This document shows positions 7,931 to 16,325 of a stretch of DNA of 37,319 nt, piece after piece. Under the pieces are notes generated by a model. The model searched no databases and was not told the origin of the DNA. It was given only the letters and a program-made list of their open reading frames with translations. Location of the stretch: positions 1-37,319 of the forward strand of contig DAICZS010000015.1 of assembly GCA_027311025.1 (NCBI GenBank). Direction: 5' to 3'. Each line of letters opens with the position of its first letter. The stretch's first letter is position 1. This DNA is from Ferrovaceae bacterium (GTDB lineage Bacteria > Pseudomonadota > Gammaproteobacteria > Burkholderiales > Ferrovaceae). A program made the position numbers and the translations under genes.

Positions 7931-9247
7931 TCAGTCCGGCAAGTCCTTTCCCGTGGTTTCAGGCAGAAACCAGGGCAGGACCAGCCCCAGCAGGTAGATC
8001 AGGCCAATGGTCATGGCCGCGTGGGAGACACCGCCAAAGGACTTGATGAGGGTGCCGGCGATGATGGGGAAAATCCAGGCAATCAATCGCGCCGCGTTGA
8101 AAATGACGCTGGCGGCAGTGGCCCGCACCGAAGTGGCAAAGAGCTCGGGGGGATAAATGGCCATCCACACATAGGCGCAACCGAGCGTGAAAAATCCGTT
8201 GATGGGCGCCACCCAGACCATGGTACCCACATCGCTCACCCACTGGTAGGTCAGCCAGGTCGTCACCAGGCTGCCCAGATAGGTCAGGAACAGAAACCAG
8301 CGTCTGCCGATGCGGTCCACGATGAAACCAGCCAGCAGGTAGGCGGCAATGGCACCAGCCGTGTAGATCAGCGCAATGCGAGCGCCCCATGCCACCGGGT
8401 TGTCGATGCCGCCTGCCTTGGCGAGGCCAATCGTGTACACGGGCAGCCAGCTGGAGATGGCCCACCAACCCGTGGTGGTGGTCACCGACAGGGCCAGGGC
8501 AATGAGTGTCCGACGCAGGGCTTCAGGTTCGCGAAACAACTGGAACAGGGTGAAGGGCCGCTTGCCACTGGTTGCCGGCTGGCCCTCTGCGGTTGCGGCC
8601 CAGCGCCGGGCCACGATGGCGTCCTTCCATTTCTGCGATTCGTTCAGGTTGCGCCGGATGTAGAGCACGAACAGTGCGGGCACGGCGCCTACCACAAACA
8701 TCAGGCGCCAGCTGTCCGCGCCCAGCGGCAAGGCAGTGGAGAGATAAAACCAGATCAGTGCGGCAAGAAAGGTTCCCCAGCCAAAACCCGACTGGAGAAA
8801 ACCGGCGCCCTTGGGGCGCGCCCGGTTGGGCCAGGTTTCTGCCACGAGCGAGACGCCGGTGGCCCATTCACTGCCCATGGCAAGCCCCGTCACGAAACGC
8901 AGCAAGGCCAGTTGACTGAAATCGGAAACCAGTGCCGTCAGCCCGGAAAACAGGGCATACAAAAAGACCGACCAGAGCATCACCCGCTTGCGCCCCAGAT
9001 AATCGGCCAGAACGCCGCCGACCAACCCGCCGATGCCCCACCCCAGCAAGGTGATGCCGATGGCCGTACCGGCGTAGATGGCCTGCGAGGCCAGCTGGTC
9101 TGGCGGCAGCAACATCTTCATGGCCATGGGCAGTACCACCACCAGCGCGTAGGCTTCATAACCGTCAAACACCCAGCCCAAAAAGCTGCCCGTCAATACC
9201 TTCCAGTGCTGCGGTGTCAAGCCATCACGCCAGGACGTCGTACTCAT
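7931..9247 (-). CDS. MFS transporter, metabolite:H+ symporter type
   Basis: This 438-residue protein has twelve predicted membrane helices. The MFS signature is GGVLADYLGRKRVMLW between helices 2 and 3, and helices 4-5 contain RFVTGLAMGSEWATGVSLVAETW. This places it near the sialate/aromatic-acid/carboxylate symporters (NanT and AAHS-like). The substrate is not readable. The gene is divergent from the CoA-transferase/lyase operon, so an organic acid feeding that operon is a reasonable guess. The ATG at 9247 has GAGGAG seven bases upstream; a TTG one codon earlier is less likely. It lies 94 bases upstream of the SDR gene on the same strand. Confidence 0.85.
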   Translation of the reverse strand: MSTTSWRDGLTPQHWKVLTGSFLGWVFDGYEAYALVVVLPMAMKMLLPPDQLASQAIYAGTAIGITLLGWGIGGLVGGVLADYLGRKRVMLWSVFLYALFSGLTALVSDFSQLALLRFVTGLAMGSEWATGVSLVAETWPNRARPKGAGFLQSGFGWGTFLAALIWFYLSTALPLGADSWRLMFVVGAVPALFVLYIRRNLNESQKWKDAIVARRWAATAEGQPATSGKRPFTLFQLFREPEALRRTLIALALSVTTTTGWWAISSWLPVYTIGLAKAGGIDNPVAWGARIALIYTAGAIAAYLLAGFIVDRIGRRWFLFLTYLGSLVTTWLTYQWVSDVGTMVWVAPINGFFTLGCAYVWMAIYPPELFATSVRATAASVIFNAARLIAWIFPIIAGTLIKSFGGVSHAAMTIGLIYLLGLVLPWFLPETTGKDLPD

Positions 9248-9390
9248 CAAAACGCTCCTCAGTCAGGGGGGTGCGGCGCCCTTATGGATTTTTGATTGCC
9301 GCAGGATAAGGCGAATTAGGGTAGCATTATTTGCTATCCGCTTCGAGCATCATCACACTGCCGTCATTGACCAAGGACGAAGACCATTCG

Positions 9391-10596
9391 ATGGAGAACA
9401 AGCAATCTGCAGGCCCACTGGCGGGGCTGCGCATTCTGGAATTAGGCCAGCTGATTGCCGGCCCTTTCGCCACCAAAACGCTGGGCGACCTGGGCGCCGA
9501 AGTCATCAAGGTCGAGCCTCCCGGTACGGGTGATCCCCTGCGCCAATGGCGCATGCTGCACGAGGGCACCTCGGTGTGGTGGGAAGTCCAGTCACGCAAC
9601 AAGCAATCTGTGGCCATCGACCTGCGTCGCCCCGAGGGCCAGCGTCTGGTCAAGGCGCTCGCGGCGCGCGTGGACATTCTGGTGGAAAACTTTCGACCCG
9701 GCACGCTGGAAGGCTGGGACATGTCCTATGATGCACTTGCCGCCGAAAACCCCGGCCTCATCCTGCTGCGCATTTCAGGCTTTGGACAAACTGGCCCCTA
9801 CCGCGATCAGCCCGGTTTTGGCGTGGTGGGAGAGGCCATGGGAGGATTGCGCCACCTCACTGGCCAGCCCGGTGCGGTGCCGGTGCGGGTGGGCGTGAGC
9901 ATCGGCGACACGCTCGCCGCATTGCATGGCACCATCGGCATCCTGGCTGCCTTGCACGAACGCACGCGCAACGGGGGCAAGGGCCAGGTGGTGGACGTTG
10001 CCCTGTACGAGGCCGTGTTCAACTGCATGGAAAGCCTGTTGCCGGAGTACAGCGCCTTTGGCGCCGTGCGCGAGGCCGCCGGCAGCGCCCTGCCCGGCAT
10101 CACGCCCAGCAATGCCTATCCCTGCCTCGATGGCTGGGTGCTGGTGGCTGGCAACGGCGACAGCATCTTCAGGCGCCTCATGGAAGCCATCGGTCGCCCT
10201 GATCTCGCCCAGGATCCCGAACTGGCCCATAACGACGGGCGCAGCAAGCGTGCCGCCGAGATCGACAACGCCATCGGCACCTGGACCCAGACCCTGTCCA
10301 TTGCCCAGGTGCTGCAGGCATTGCAGCAGGCCAACGTTCCGGGTGGGCGCATCTACACCGTGGCCGACATCGCCGCGGACCCACACTACCGGGCCCGCGA
10401 CATGATCCTCGAGAACGAAACGGCGCGAGGCCTGCGGCTGGAAGTGCCCGGCATCGTCCCCAAGCTGTCGCGCACACCCGGCAGCATCCGCACGCGCGCC
10501 CCGCTCCTGGGCGAGAACACGGACAGTGTGCTGGCAGAGCTGGGCTATGATGTTCGCGCCATCCAGGCCCTGCGTGATGCCGGAGTCGTGGCATGA
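9391..10596 (+). CDS. Class III (CaiB/BaiF) CoA-transferase
   Basis: This 401-residue enzyme of the CaiB/BaiF family moves CoA between acyl-CoA and a free acid through an enzyme-aspartyl intermediate. The family start is evident (PLAGLRILELGQLIAGPF), followed by LGDLGAEVIKVEPP at about 31-44. The probable catalytic aspartate is D173 in SIGDTLAALHG, which aligns with Asp169 of formyl-CoA transferase. The ATG at 9391 starts exactly before the conserved N-terminus; an in-frame TTG at 9331 would add 20 unconserved residues. Its stop overlaps the ATG of an HMG-CoA-lyase-like gene (ATGA). This pairing is that of succinyl-CoA:D-citramalate CoA-transferase in the 3-hydroxypropionate pathway of Chloroflexus. 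That specific substrate is inferred from context only. Confidence 0.88.
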   Translation: MENKQSAGPLAGLRILELGQLIAGPFATKTLGDLGAEVIKVEPPGTGDPLRQWRMLHEGTSVWWEVQSRNKQSVAIDLRRPEGQRLVKALAARVDILVENFRPGTLEGWDMSYDALAAENPGLILLRISGFGQTGPYRDQPGFGVVGEAMGGLRHLTGQPGAVPVRVGVSIGDTLAALHGTIGILAALHERTRNGGKGQVVDVALYEAVFNCMESLLPEYSAFGAVREAAGSALPGITPSNAYPCLDGWVLVAGNGDSIFRRLMEAIGRPDLAQDPELAHNDGRSKRAAEIDNAIGTWTQTLSIAQVLQALQQANVPGGRIYTVADIAADPHYRARDMILENETARGLRLEVPGIVPKLSRTPGSIRTRAPLLGENTDSVLAELGYDVRAIQALRDAGVVA

Positions 10597-11516
10597 GCGC
10601 CGCAACCCCGACCGGGCGCGTGTACATCGCCGAAGTGGTAACGCGCGACGGGTTTCAGTCCGAGGCGCAGTTCATTCCCACCGCGGACAAGATTGACCTG
10701 ATCGATCGCATGAGCAGGGCGGGATACGCCGCGATCGAGGTGAGCTCCTTTACCAGCCCCAAGGCCATTCCCATGCTGGCGGATGCCGACGCAGTATTTG
10801 CCGGCATCACCCGCAACCCGGCCGTGGAATACCTGGCCCTCGTCCCCAACGTGCGCGGTGCCGAACGCGCGCTGGCCGCGCGGGCAGACGCCTTCAACCT
10901 GGTGATGTCCATCAGCGAGGCACACAACCAGGCCAACCTGCGCATGAGCCGCGAACAATCCTTTGCGCAATTGCAGGAAGTCATCACGCTCGCCGCGTCA
11001 CATCACACCCCCGTCAACGTCTCGCTCTCCACCAGCTTTGGCTGTTCGCTCGCCGGATGGGTGGACCCGGATGAAGTGATGCATTGGGCCGGCCGCTTTG
11101 CCGACCTGGGCGTGCGGGGCATTTCGCTTTGCGACACCACCGGCATGGCCAGCCCTGGCGCGGTGGGCAGCCTGTGTACGCGGGCCGTGGTGGCCTTTCC
11201 GCAACTGCAGATCACCGCACATTTTCACAACACGCGCGGCATGGGGCTGGCCAACGTGGTGACGGCGCTGCAGGCCGGCATCCGCCATTTTGATGCGTCC
11301 CTCGGCGGACTGGGGGGCTGCCCCTACGCGCCAGGGGCCACGGGCAACATCTGCACTGAAGAACTGGAGCACATGCTGGACTTGATGGGTTACGACACCG
11401 GCATGGATTTGCCACTGCTGCTCGAAACGGCCGCGCTGCTGGAACGGCTGGTGGGACGCGCCGTTCCCAGCCAGCTGCTGCGCGCCGGGCCCGTCCCCAC
11501 GAGGGCTTTGGCATGA
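10593..11516 (+). CDS. HMG-CoA lyase family protein (possible R-citramalyl-CoA lyase)
   Basis: This 307-residue TIM-barrel lyase of the HMGL-like family has the metal and base residues R18-D19 (TRDGFQSE) and H210-x-H212 (AHFHNTRG). The glycine-rich active-site loop carries Cys243 (GLGGCPYAPGATGN). All catalytic positions of HMG-CoA lyase are present, so it should cleave a 3-hydroxyacyl-CoA. HMG-CoA (leucine breakdown) is the default substrate, but no leucine-pathway genes are near. R-citramalyl-CoA lyase of Chloroflexus also belongs to this family and is paired with a CaiB/BaiF transferase, as here. It overlaps both neighbours by four bases. Confidence 0.88.
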   Translation: MSAATPTGRVYIAEVVTRDGFQSEAQFIPTADKIDLIDRMSRAGYAAIEVSSFTSPKAIPMLADADAVFAGITRNPAVEYLALVPNVRGAERALAARADAFNLVMSISEAHNQANLRMSREQSFAQLQEVITLAASHHTPVNVSLSTSFGCSLAGWVDPDEVMHWAGRFADLGVRGISLCDTTGMASPGAVGSLCTRAVVAFPQLQITAHFHNTRGMGLANVVTALQAGIRHFDASLGGLGGCPYAPGATGNICTEELEHMLDLMGYDTGMDLPLLLETAALLERLVGRAVPSQLLRAGPVPTRALA

Positions 11517-12130
11517 CGAAGCCCGGGCCCACCCAGGCCTTCTGGCAGGAGCGATTTCTCTCCGGACAGACCGCCTGGGATCGGGGCGAACCCAGTCCGC
11601 AACTGCTGGCCTGGCTGGACTCGGGGGCGCTCAAGCCCTGCCGCATTGCGGTGCCCGGTTGCGGTTCGGGGTGGGAGGTGGCCGAGCTGGCGCGCCGCGG
11701 CTTCGAGGTGGTGGGCATCGATTACACCGCCGCTGCGGTGGCCCGGGTGCAACAGCTGCTGGCGGCACAGGGACTGCATCCGCCCATCGTCCAGGCTGAC
11801 GTCCTGCAGTGGCAGCCGGATCAACCCCTGGATGCGGTGTACGAGCAGACCTGCCTGTGCGCCATCCACCCTGCTTCCTGGGTGGCCTATGCCCAACAGC
11901 TGCAGCGCTGGTTGCGCCCGGGCGGCACTTTGTGGGCCCTGTTCATGCAGGTGCGCCGTCCCGAGGCCGAAGCCGAAGGACGCGTGCTGGGCCCGCCCTA
12001 CCACTGCGACATGACGGCCATGCAGGCCCTCTTTCCCACGCCACACTGGCACTGGCCCGAGCCACCTCATCCCGCCGTACCCCACCCCAGCGGATGGCGC
12101 GAGCTGGCGGCCCCCCTGACCCGCGTTTAG
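11513..12130 (+). CDS. TPMT-family SAM-dependent methyltransferase
   Basis: This 205-residue class I methyltransferase is of the thiopurine S-methyltransferase type. The N-terminal FWQERFLSGQTAWDRGEPSP segment is diagnostic of the family. The SAM-binding motif is VPGCGSGWEVAELARRG at about 47-63, and GIDYT follows. Bacterial members methylate small thiols, selenium or tellurium compounds, or unknown acceptors. It starts inside the end of the lyase gene (ATGA), so it is the third gene of that operon, but no chemical link to the first two is obvious. Its 3' end overlaps the convergent osmC-like gene by four bases. Confidence 0.85.
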   Translation: MTKPGPTQAFWQERFLSGQTAWDRGEPSPQLLAWLDSGALKPCRIAVPGCGSGWEVAELARRGFEVVGIDYTAAAVARVQQLLAAQGLHPPIVQADVLQWQPDQPLDAVYEQTCLCAIHPASWVAYAQQLQRWLRPGGTLWALFMQVRRPEAEAEGRVLGPPYHCDMTAMQALFPTPHWHWPEPPHPAVPHPSGWRELAAPLTRV

Positions 12131-12597
12131 GCTGCAAGCACCGGAGGCGCCTTGAGCGTTGCGCCCAGGCTGTCCTTGACGGAAACATGCACGGGAATGC
12201 CCTGGGCAACACTCTGGCCCACGGTGCAGAATCCTTCGAACTGATCCAGCACACGCTCAAGATGCTCCAGGGCGGCTGCAGGCACGCCAAGCTGCAGCGT
12301 GATGTGGATGCTCAAGACCCGCATTCGCCCTGCTTCATTGCGCCCCACCTCGGCGCGCCCTTCAGCACGCAACGGTTCGGGGCGCTGCTTGAATTTGCGC
12401 AGGGCAAACAACAACGAGTCACTCATGCAGTTGGCCACGGCCGCCACCAGCAATTGTCCGGGCGTGGGGCCAGCACCCCCACCCAGCGGCGGACTTTCAT
12501 CGGCAATGAGGGGGGTCTGGTCCCGCTGGGACCCCCAATGGATTGCAAAACGATAATCTTCCTGTTGTTCCAGGATGGCCTGGGGCTCATCACTCAC
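12127..12597 (-). CDS. OsmC-family thiol peroxidase-like protein
   Basis: This 156-residue OsmC/Ohr-fold protein has two conserved cysteines: C57 (VAAVANCMSD) and C124 (EGFCTVGQSV). In the family this pair reduces organic hydroperoxides. The start is a GTG, chosen because AGAGGA sits eight bases upstream and no ATG fits. It follows trxC by 18 bases, and a thioredoxin would be a sensible reductant. It may therefore act in peroxide or thiol stress together with its neighbours. It belongs to the OsmC-like subgroup rather than clear Ohr. Confidence 0.85.
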   Translation of the reverse strand: MSDEPQAILEQQEDYRFAIHWGSQRDQTPLIADESPPLGGGAGPTPGQLLVAAVANCMSDSLLFALRKFKQRPEPLRAEGRAEVGRNEAGRMRVLSIHITLQLGVPAAALEHLERVLDQFEGFCTVGQSVAQGIPVHVSVKDSLGATLKAPPVLAA

Positions 12598-12615
12598 GAT
12601 CTGTTTCCTCTGGTT

Positions 12616-13050
12616 TCAAACGCTGGATTGCTTTAGGACCTCGCCGATCAGGGCTTCGAGCTGGGCTGGCGGCAGCGCGCCGGAAATGCGGCCCAGCTCT
12701 TGCCCACCCTGGAAGACGCCCAGGGTGGGAATGGAGCGAATGTTGAAGCGCGCGCCCAGGGCCTGTTCGGCCTCGGTGTCCACCTTGGCAAACACCAGGC
12801 GTCCGCCGTGTTTTTGCGCTGCTGCGGCAAAAGTCGGGGCAAAACTGCGGCAAGGGCCACACCAGGGGGCCCAGAAATCGACGATCACGGGCACGGAAGA
12901 CTGGAGCACGGCATCGATGGTGTCGGCATGGAGCGCATGAACGCCGCCCAGCAGGGGTTTCTTGCACGCACCGCAGGTGGGCTGTTCGGACAACCGCCCG
13001 GACGGCACGCGATTGACCGTTTGGCAATGAGGGCAGGTCAGCTGGATCAT
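12616..13050 (-). CDS. trxC: Thioredoxin 2 (TrxC)
   Basis: This 144-residue protein has an N-terminal zinc-ribbon (C6-C9 and C26-C29 pairs) and a thioredoxin domain with active site WCGPC (C64, C67). The zinc module identifies it as thioredoxin 2, a cytosolic disulfide reductase that in E. coli is induced by OxyR. The cis-proline motif is in SIPTLGVF. The start overlaps the stop of the cytochrome c gene (ATGA), so the two are translated together. Confidence 0.93.
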   Translation of the reverse strand: MIQLTCPHCQTVNRVPSGRLSEQPTCGACKKPLLGGVHALHADTIDAVLQSSVPVIVDFWAPWCGPCRSFAPTFAAAAQKHGGRLVFAKVDTEAEQALGARFNIRSIPTLGVFQGGQELGRISGALPPAQLEALIGEVLKQSSV

Positions 13051-13496
13051 TGGGGCTTTCCGCCCATGTCGATGGCCTTGCCCTGGGAGAGCGAGGTGAC
13101 GTAGACCACCAGCGCGTTCAGTTCGTCGCTGCCATAGGCCGGGACCTGTCCCTCCAGCGCGCCTCCGACGCAGTTTCTGATCTGGTCCGGCAAGGTAACC
13201 ACTTTGCCCTGGCGCGGCTTGAAGAGCGGAAACACCGCAGCGGCATTGGCGAGGCTCGGAATGGCCTTACCATCTGGCAGCTTGCCCGGAGCAAGCCCTC
13301 CGCTCAAATGGCAGGTTTGGCACACCCGGCCATTGCCGTTGAAGGTGTTGTGGGTAAACAATTCCTTGCCCTGCTGAACGACTTTTTCCAGCTGCGGATC
13401 AGTCACGGGCGCTGCAAGCACCGAGACCGCAAGGCATAGCGAAGTGGCCAGCATCACGACGCGCGACCCCTGGAATGACGGACGGATTGTGTTCAT
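13047..13496 (-). CDS. Periplasmic c-type cytochrome
   Basis: This 149-residue protein has a signal peptide (cleavage near residue 29) and one heme site CQTCH (C59, C62, H63). The later sequence VVTLPDQIRNCVGGALEGQ resembles the second half of SoxA/TsdA-type cytochromes (thiosulfate oxidation), which share a LeqRIn.CV block. No distal methionine is obvious. The start ATG 13496 has GGGAGG just upstream; an in-frame ATG at 13526 is less likely. It is the first gene of the cytochrome-trxC-osmC unit. Whether it handles sulfur compounds or donates electrons elsewhere is not decided by sequence. Confidence 0.8.
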   Translation of the reverse strand: MNTIRPSFQGSRVVMLATSLCLAVSVLAAPVTDPQLEKVVQQGKELFTHNTFNGNGRVCQTCHLSGGLAPGKLPDGKAIPSLANAAAVFPLFKPRQGKVVTLPDQIRNCVGGALEGQVPAYGSDELNALVVYVTSLSQGKAIDMGGKPQ

Positions 13497-13592
13497 AAAG
13501 CCTCCCGAAATGAAATGGTCCTGCAACGGAAAAGTGTACCAGCGATCACGGCTTCGGTTATATTCGTCACCATTGAATCCCTGAATTGCCCT

Positions 13593-14927
13593 ATGCCCCT
13601 CGGCGGACTCAGACTCTCAGAACTCATTGCCTCCTTGAGCCATGCGCTGGACATGACCGAAGGGCAGCCCGAAGGCCATTGCGTGCGCTGCTGCTGGATC
13701 GGGATGCACGTGGGCCAGGTTCTGGGTTTACCCAAGCCGTCCTTGTGGGAACTGTATTACACCCTGCTGCTCAAGGATCTGGGCTGCAGCAGCAACGCAG
13801 CACGCATCTGTGAACTCTACATCACCGATGACCTCAGCTTCAAACGGGACTTCAAGCTGCTGGACGGCAGTCTCAAGCAGGCCCTGAATTTCGTGTTCAA
13901 CCATACCGGCCTGCAGGCCGGCCTCGCGGACCGCTTCAGCAAGCTGCTCAATGTGATGCGCCATGGCGACGAGATGGCGCAGGAGCTGATCCAGACGCGC
14001 TGTCAGCGCGGCGCGGACATTGCGCGCCAGTTGCGTTTCAGCGAAGCGATCGCCTCGGGCATCCACGCACTGGACGAGCACTGGGATGGCGCCGGCCGAC
14101 CGGAGGGGCTGTCCGGCGAGGCCATTCCCATCTATGCGCGCATTGCCCTGCTCTCCCAGGTGGTGGACGTATTCCACACCGTGGCGGGGCCCGAGGGCGC
14201 CCTGCGTGAAGCACGCCATCGCGCTGGCACCTGGTTAGACCCCGAACTGGTGCGCGTGCTGGAGTCGCTGGCAGACCAGTCTGAATTCTGGGCCATGTTG
14301 AACGCTCCGGAATTGCACCAGGCGGTTTTCAACCTCGCCCCCGGGCATGACGAAGCGCCGCTGGATGAGGACTATCTGGATGAAATTGCTGCCGGATTCG
14401 GACAGATCGTGGATGCAAAAAGTCCTTACACGCAGGGGCACAGCGTGCGGGTGGCTCTCTATACGGACCAGGTGGCGCAGGAGCTGGGCGTATCGGAAGC
14501 TCGCCGCCGCTGGCTGAAACGTGGGGCCCTGTTGCATGACGTGGGCAAGCTGGGCGTGAGCAATGCCATTCTGGACAAACCCGGAAAACTGGATGACCAC
14601 GAGTGGGCATCCGTGAAACAACATGCCGCGTTCACGGGCGCCATCCTGGGGCGCATCGGCATTTTCAGGGAACTGGCTGCGGTATCCAGCGCGCATCACG
14701 AGCGCCTCGATGGCCAGGGCTACCCCCTGGGCCTCAAGGCAGAGGACATTGCCCTGGAGACCCGCATCATCACCATCGCTGACATTTTCGACGCCATCAC
14801 CGCCGAGCGTCCTTACCGCGGGGCCATTCCGGTGCCGCAGACCCTGGAGATCATGGCCAAAAATCTTGACAGCGCCATCGACCGGACCTGCTTTGAAGCG
14901 CTCCGGAAAGTGGCCCTGCAGCGCTAG
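13593..14927 (+). CDS. Tandem HD-GYP protein (c-di-GMP phosphodiesterase)
   Basis: This 444-residue cytosolic protein has two HD-GYP-like modules. The C-terminal one (about 265-444) is intact: H283, HDVGK at 315-319, H344, HHE at 368-370, then DGQGYP at 373-378. Such domains hydrolyse cyclic di-GMP. The N-terminal copy is degenerate: KDLG (61-64) replaces HDxG, and HWDGAGRPEGLSGEAIP (163-179) replaces the GYP region. No sensory or membrane segment is present. The ATG at 13593 is preferred because the conserved part begins there; an upstream in-frame ATG at 13515 would put the start within the divergent cytochrome leader. Confidence 0.85.
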   Translation: MPLGGLRLSELIASLSHALDMTEGQPEGHCVRCCWIGMHVGQVLGLPKPSLWELYYTLLLKDLGCSSNAARICELYITDDLSFKRDFKLLDGSLKQALNFVFNHTGLQAGLADRFSKLLNVMRHGDEMAQELIQTRCQRGADIARQLRFSEAIASGIHALDEHWDGAGRPEGLSGEAIPIYARIALLSQVVDVFHTVAGPEGALREARHRAGTWLDPELVRVLESLADQSEFWAMLNAPELHQAVFNLAPGHDEAPLDEDYLDEIAAGFGQIVDAKSPYTQGHSVRVALYTDQVAQELGVSEARRRWLKRGALLHDVGKLGVSNAILDKPGKLDDHEWASVKQHAAFTGAILGRIGIFRELAAVSSAHHERLDGQGYPLGLKAEDIALETRIITIADIFDAITAERPYRGAIPVPQTLEIMAKNLDSAIDRTCFEALRKVALQR

Positions 14928-14936
14928 GCCGTCGTC

Positions 14937-16325
14937 CTAGAGCTGGAAGGCCACGGTGCGCGCCAGGCCTTCCACGATATCGCGCCGCCACGACGGCGCT
15001 CGGGACTGGAAGGGTCGGGATCGTGCCGTGTGCCGTGCCAACCAGGCGCTCAGCCATTCCATTTCGGCGGCACCGTAAAACGCGGTCATCAACTCGAAAT
15101 TCAGGAACAGGCTGCGCCCGTCCAGATTGGCCGAGCCGCACAGGGCAAGATCGTCATCCACGATGACTGCCTTGGCATGAATCATGTCCGGATAGAGCAG
15201 CACCTCGGCACCGGCATGAACCAGCTCGCGCAGGGCCTGCGCACGGGCCAGGTCGGCCAGTGCATGATTGGAACGCTGCGGCACCAGCAGCGTGAACGCC
15301 ACGCCACGCCGACAGGCCATGCACAAAGCCAGAAGCAGTGCTTCATCAGGCACGAAATAGGGGGTAACGGCAACGATGCGCCGCCTCGCCTGATACACCG
15401 AGGTCAACAGCAGATCGTAGACGGTATCATCCGCAAGGTCGGGACCGCTGGGTACGAGTTGTGCCCGCCCCCCCGTCGCGCCGGGGGCCTGTGCTACCGC
15501 TTCTTTCCGGGGCTGGCCGATGCCGCTGGGCATCTTCCAGTCCCGCTCGAACAGTGCCAGCGCCTGCGCCGCCAGGGGACCGCGCACTTCAAAGCTCAAA
15601 TCCACCCAGACCGGGCAGCCGGGACGATCGATGAAGTATTCTGCAGCGAGATTACGCCCGCCACTCCACAGGCGCGCGCCGTCGACAATGACCATTTTGC
15701 GGTGGTTGCGTAGGTTGCTGCGTCCTTTCAGCGGATTGTGAAACAGGGGCATGAACCAGCGTACGCTCACCCCCGCCGCGCGCAACTGGGGGATATGGCG
15801 CCGCGATTTCTGCAGCCCCCCCACGGCATCGAGCAACACGCGCACCTTCACGCCACGCGCCGCAGCCCGGGAAAGTGCCGCCACCACCTCGCGACCCACC
15901 TCATCCGGAGCCAAGATGAAGCTGCATAGGGCGATCTGATGGGCGGCATCTTCAATTAGGGACAGCAGCGCCGTCCTGGATGCCGCCCCATCTTCGTGAA
16001 ACCGGATTTCCGCGTTGCTGCAGACGGGAGGCATGTCCATGGCTGCCAGCAGACGCGTGGCCCAGACCGGCTGCTCTGGTTCACCCGGCATCTGACGCAG
16101 TCGTGGCAAGCGCCGCGGTCGCGGAAACTTGCGCATGCCAAACAGCAGAAACAGAGGAATGCCCAGATAGGGGAAGAGCCCTATGACCATCACCCAGGCG
16201 ATGGCGGAGGCAGGAGGCCGCCGCTGCTGTCCGATTTTGGTCAGCAGGAAATAAACCAGCAAACCGCCCAACACCAGCGCACTATGCTCCAGTGCCAGGA
16301 TTGGATAGGGAAGATCATGAAACAT
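14937..16325 (-). CDS. cls: Cardiolipin synthase / phospholipase D family protein
   Basis: This 462-residue protein has two N-terminal membrane helices (about 12-28 and 41-63) and two PLD catalytic motifs: HRKMVIVD (H208, K210, D215) and HAKAVIVD (H383, K385, D390). This is the layout of ClsA-type cardiolipin synthases, which join two phosphatidylglycerols, or a phosphatidyl donor and an alcohol, at the inner membrane. Start ATG 16325 has AAGGA eight bases upstream and overlaps the end of the DedA gene by 11 bases. It is the last gene of a four-gene minus-strand run. It is convergent with the HD-GYP gene, nine bases away. Confidence 0.88.
   Translation of the reverse strand: MFHDLPYPILALEHSALVLGGLLVYFLLTKIGQQRRPPASAIAWVMVIGLFPYLGIPLFLLFGMRKFPRPRRLPRLRQMPGEPEQPVWATRLLAAMDMPPVCSNAEIRFHEDGAASRTALLSLIEDAAHQIALCSFILAPDEVGREVVAALSRAAARGVKVRVLLDAVGGLQKSRRHIPQLRAAGVSVRWFMPLFHNPLKGRSNLRNHRKMVIVDGARLWSGGRNLAAEYFIDRPGCPVWVDLSFEVRGPLAAQALALFERDWKMPSGIGQPRKEAVAQAPGATGGRAQLVPSGPDLADDTVYDLLLTSVYQARRRIVAVTPYFVPDEALLLALCMACRRGVAFTLLVPQRSNHALADLARAQALRELVHAGAEVLLYPDMIHAKAVIVDDDLALCGSANLDGRSLFLNFELMTAFYGAAEMEWLSAWLARHTARSRPFQSRAPSWRRDIVEGLARTVAFQL

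Noticed and set aside
8021-9295. Long open frame opposite the MFS transporter
   Set aside because: Low-complexity, hydrophilic product without family features; shadow of the transporter gene.
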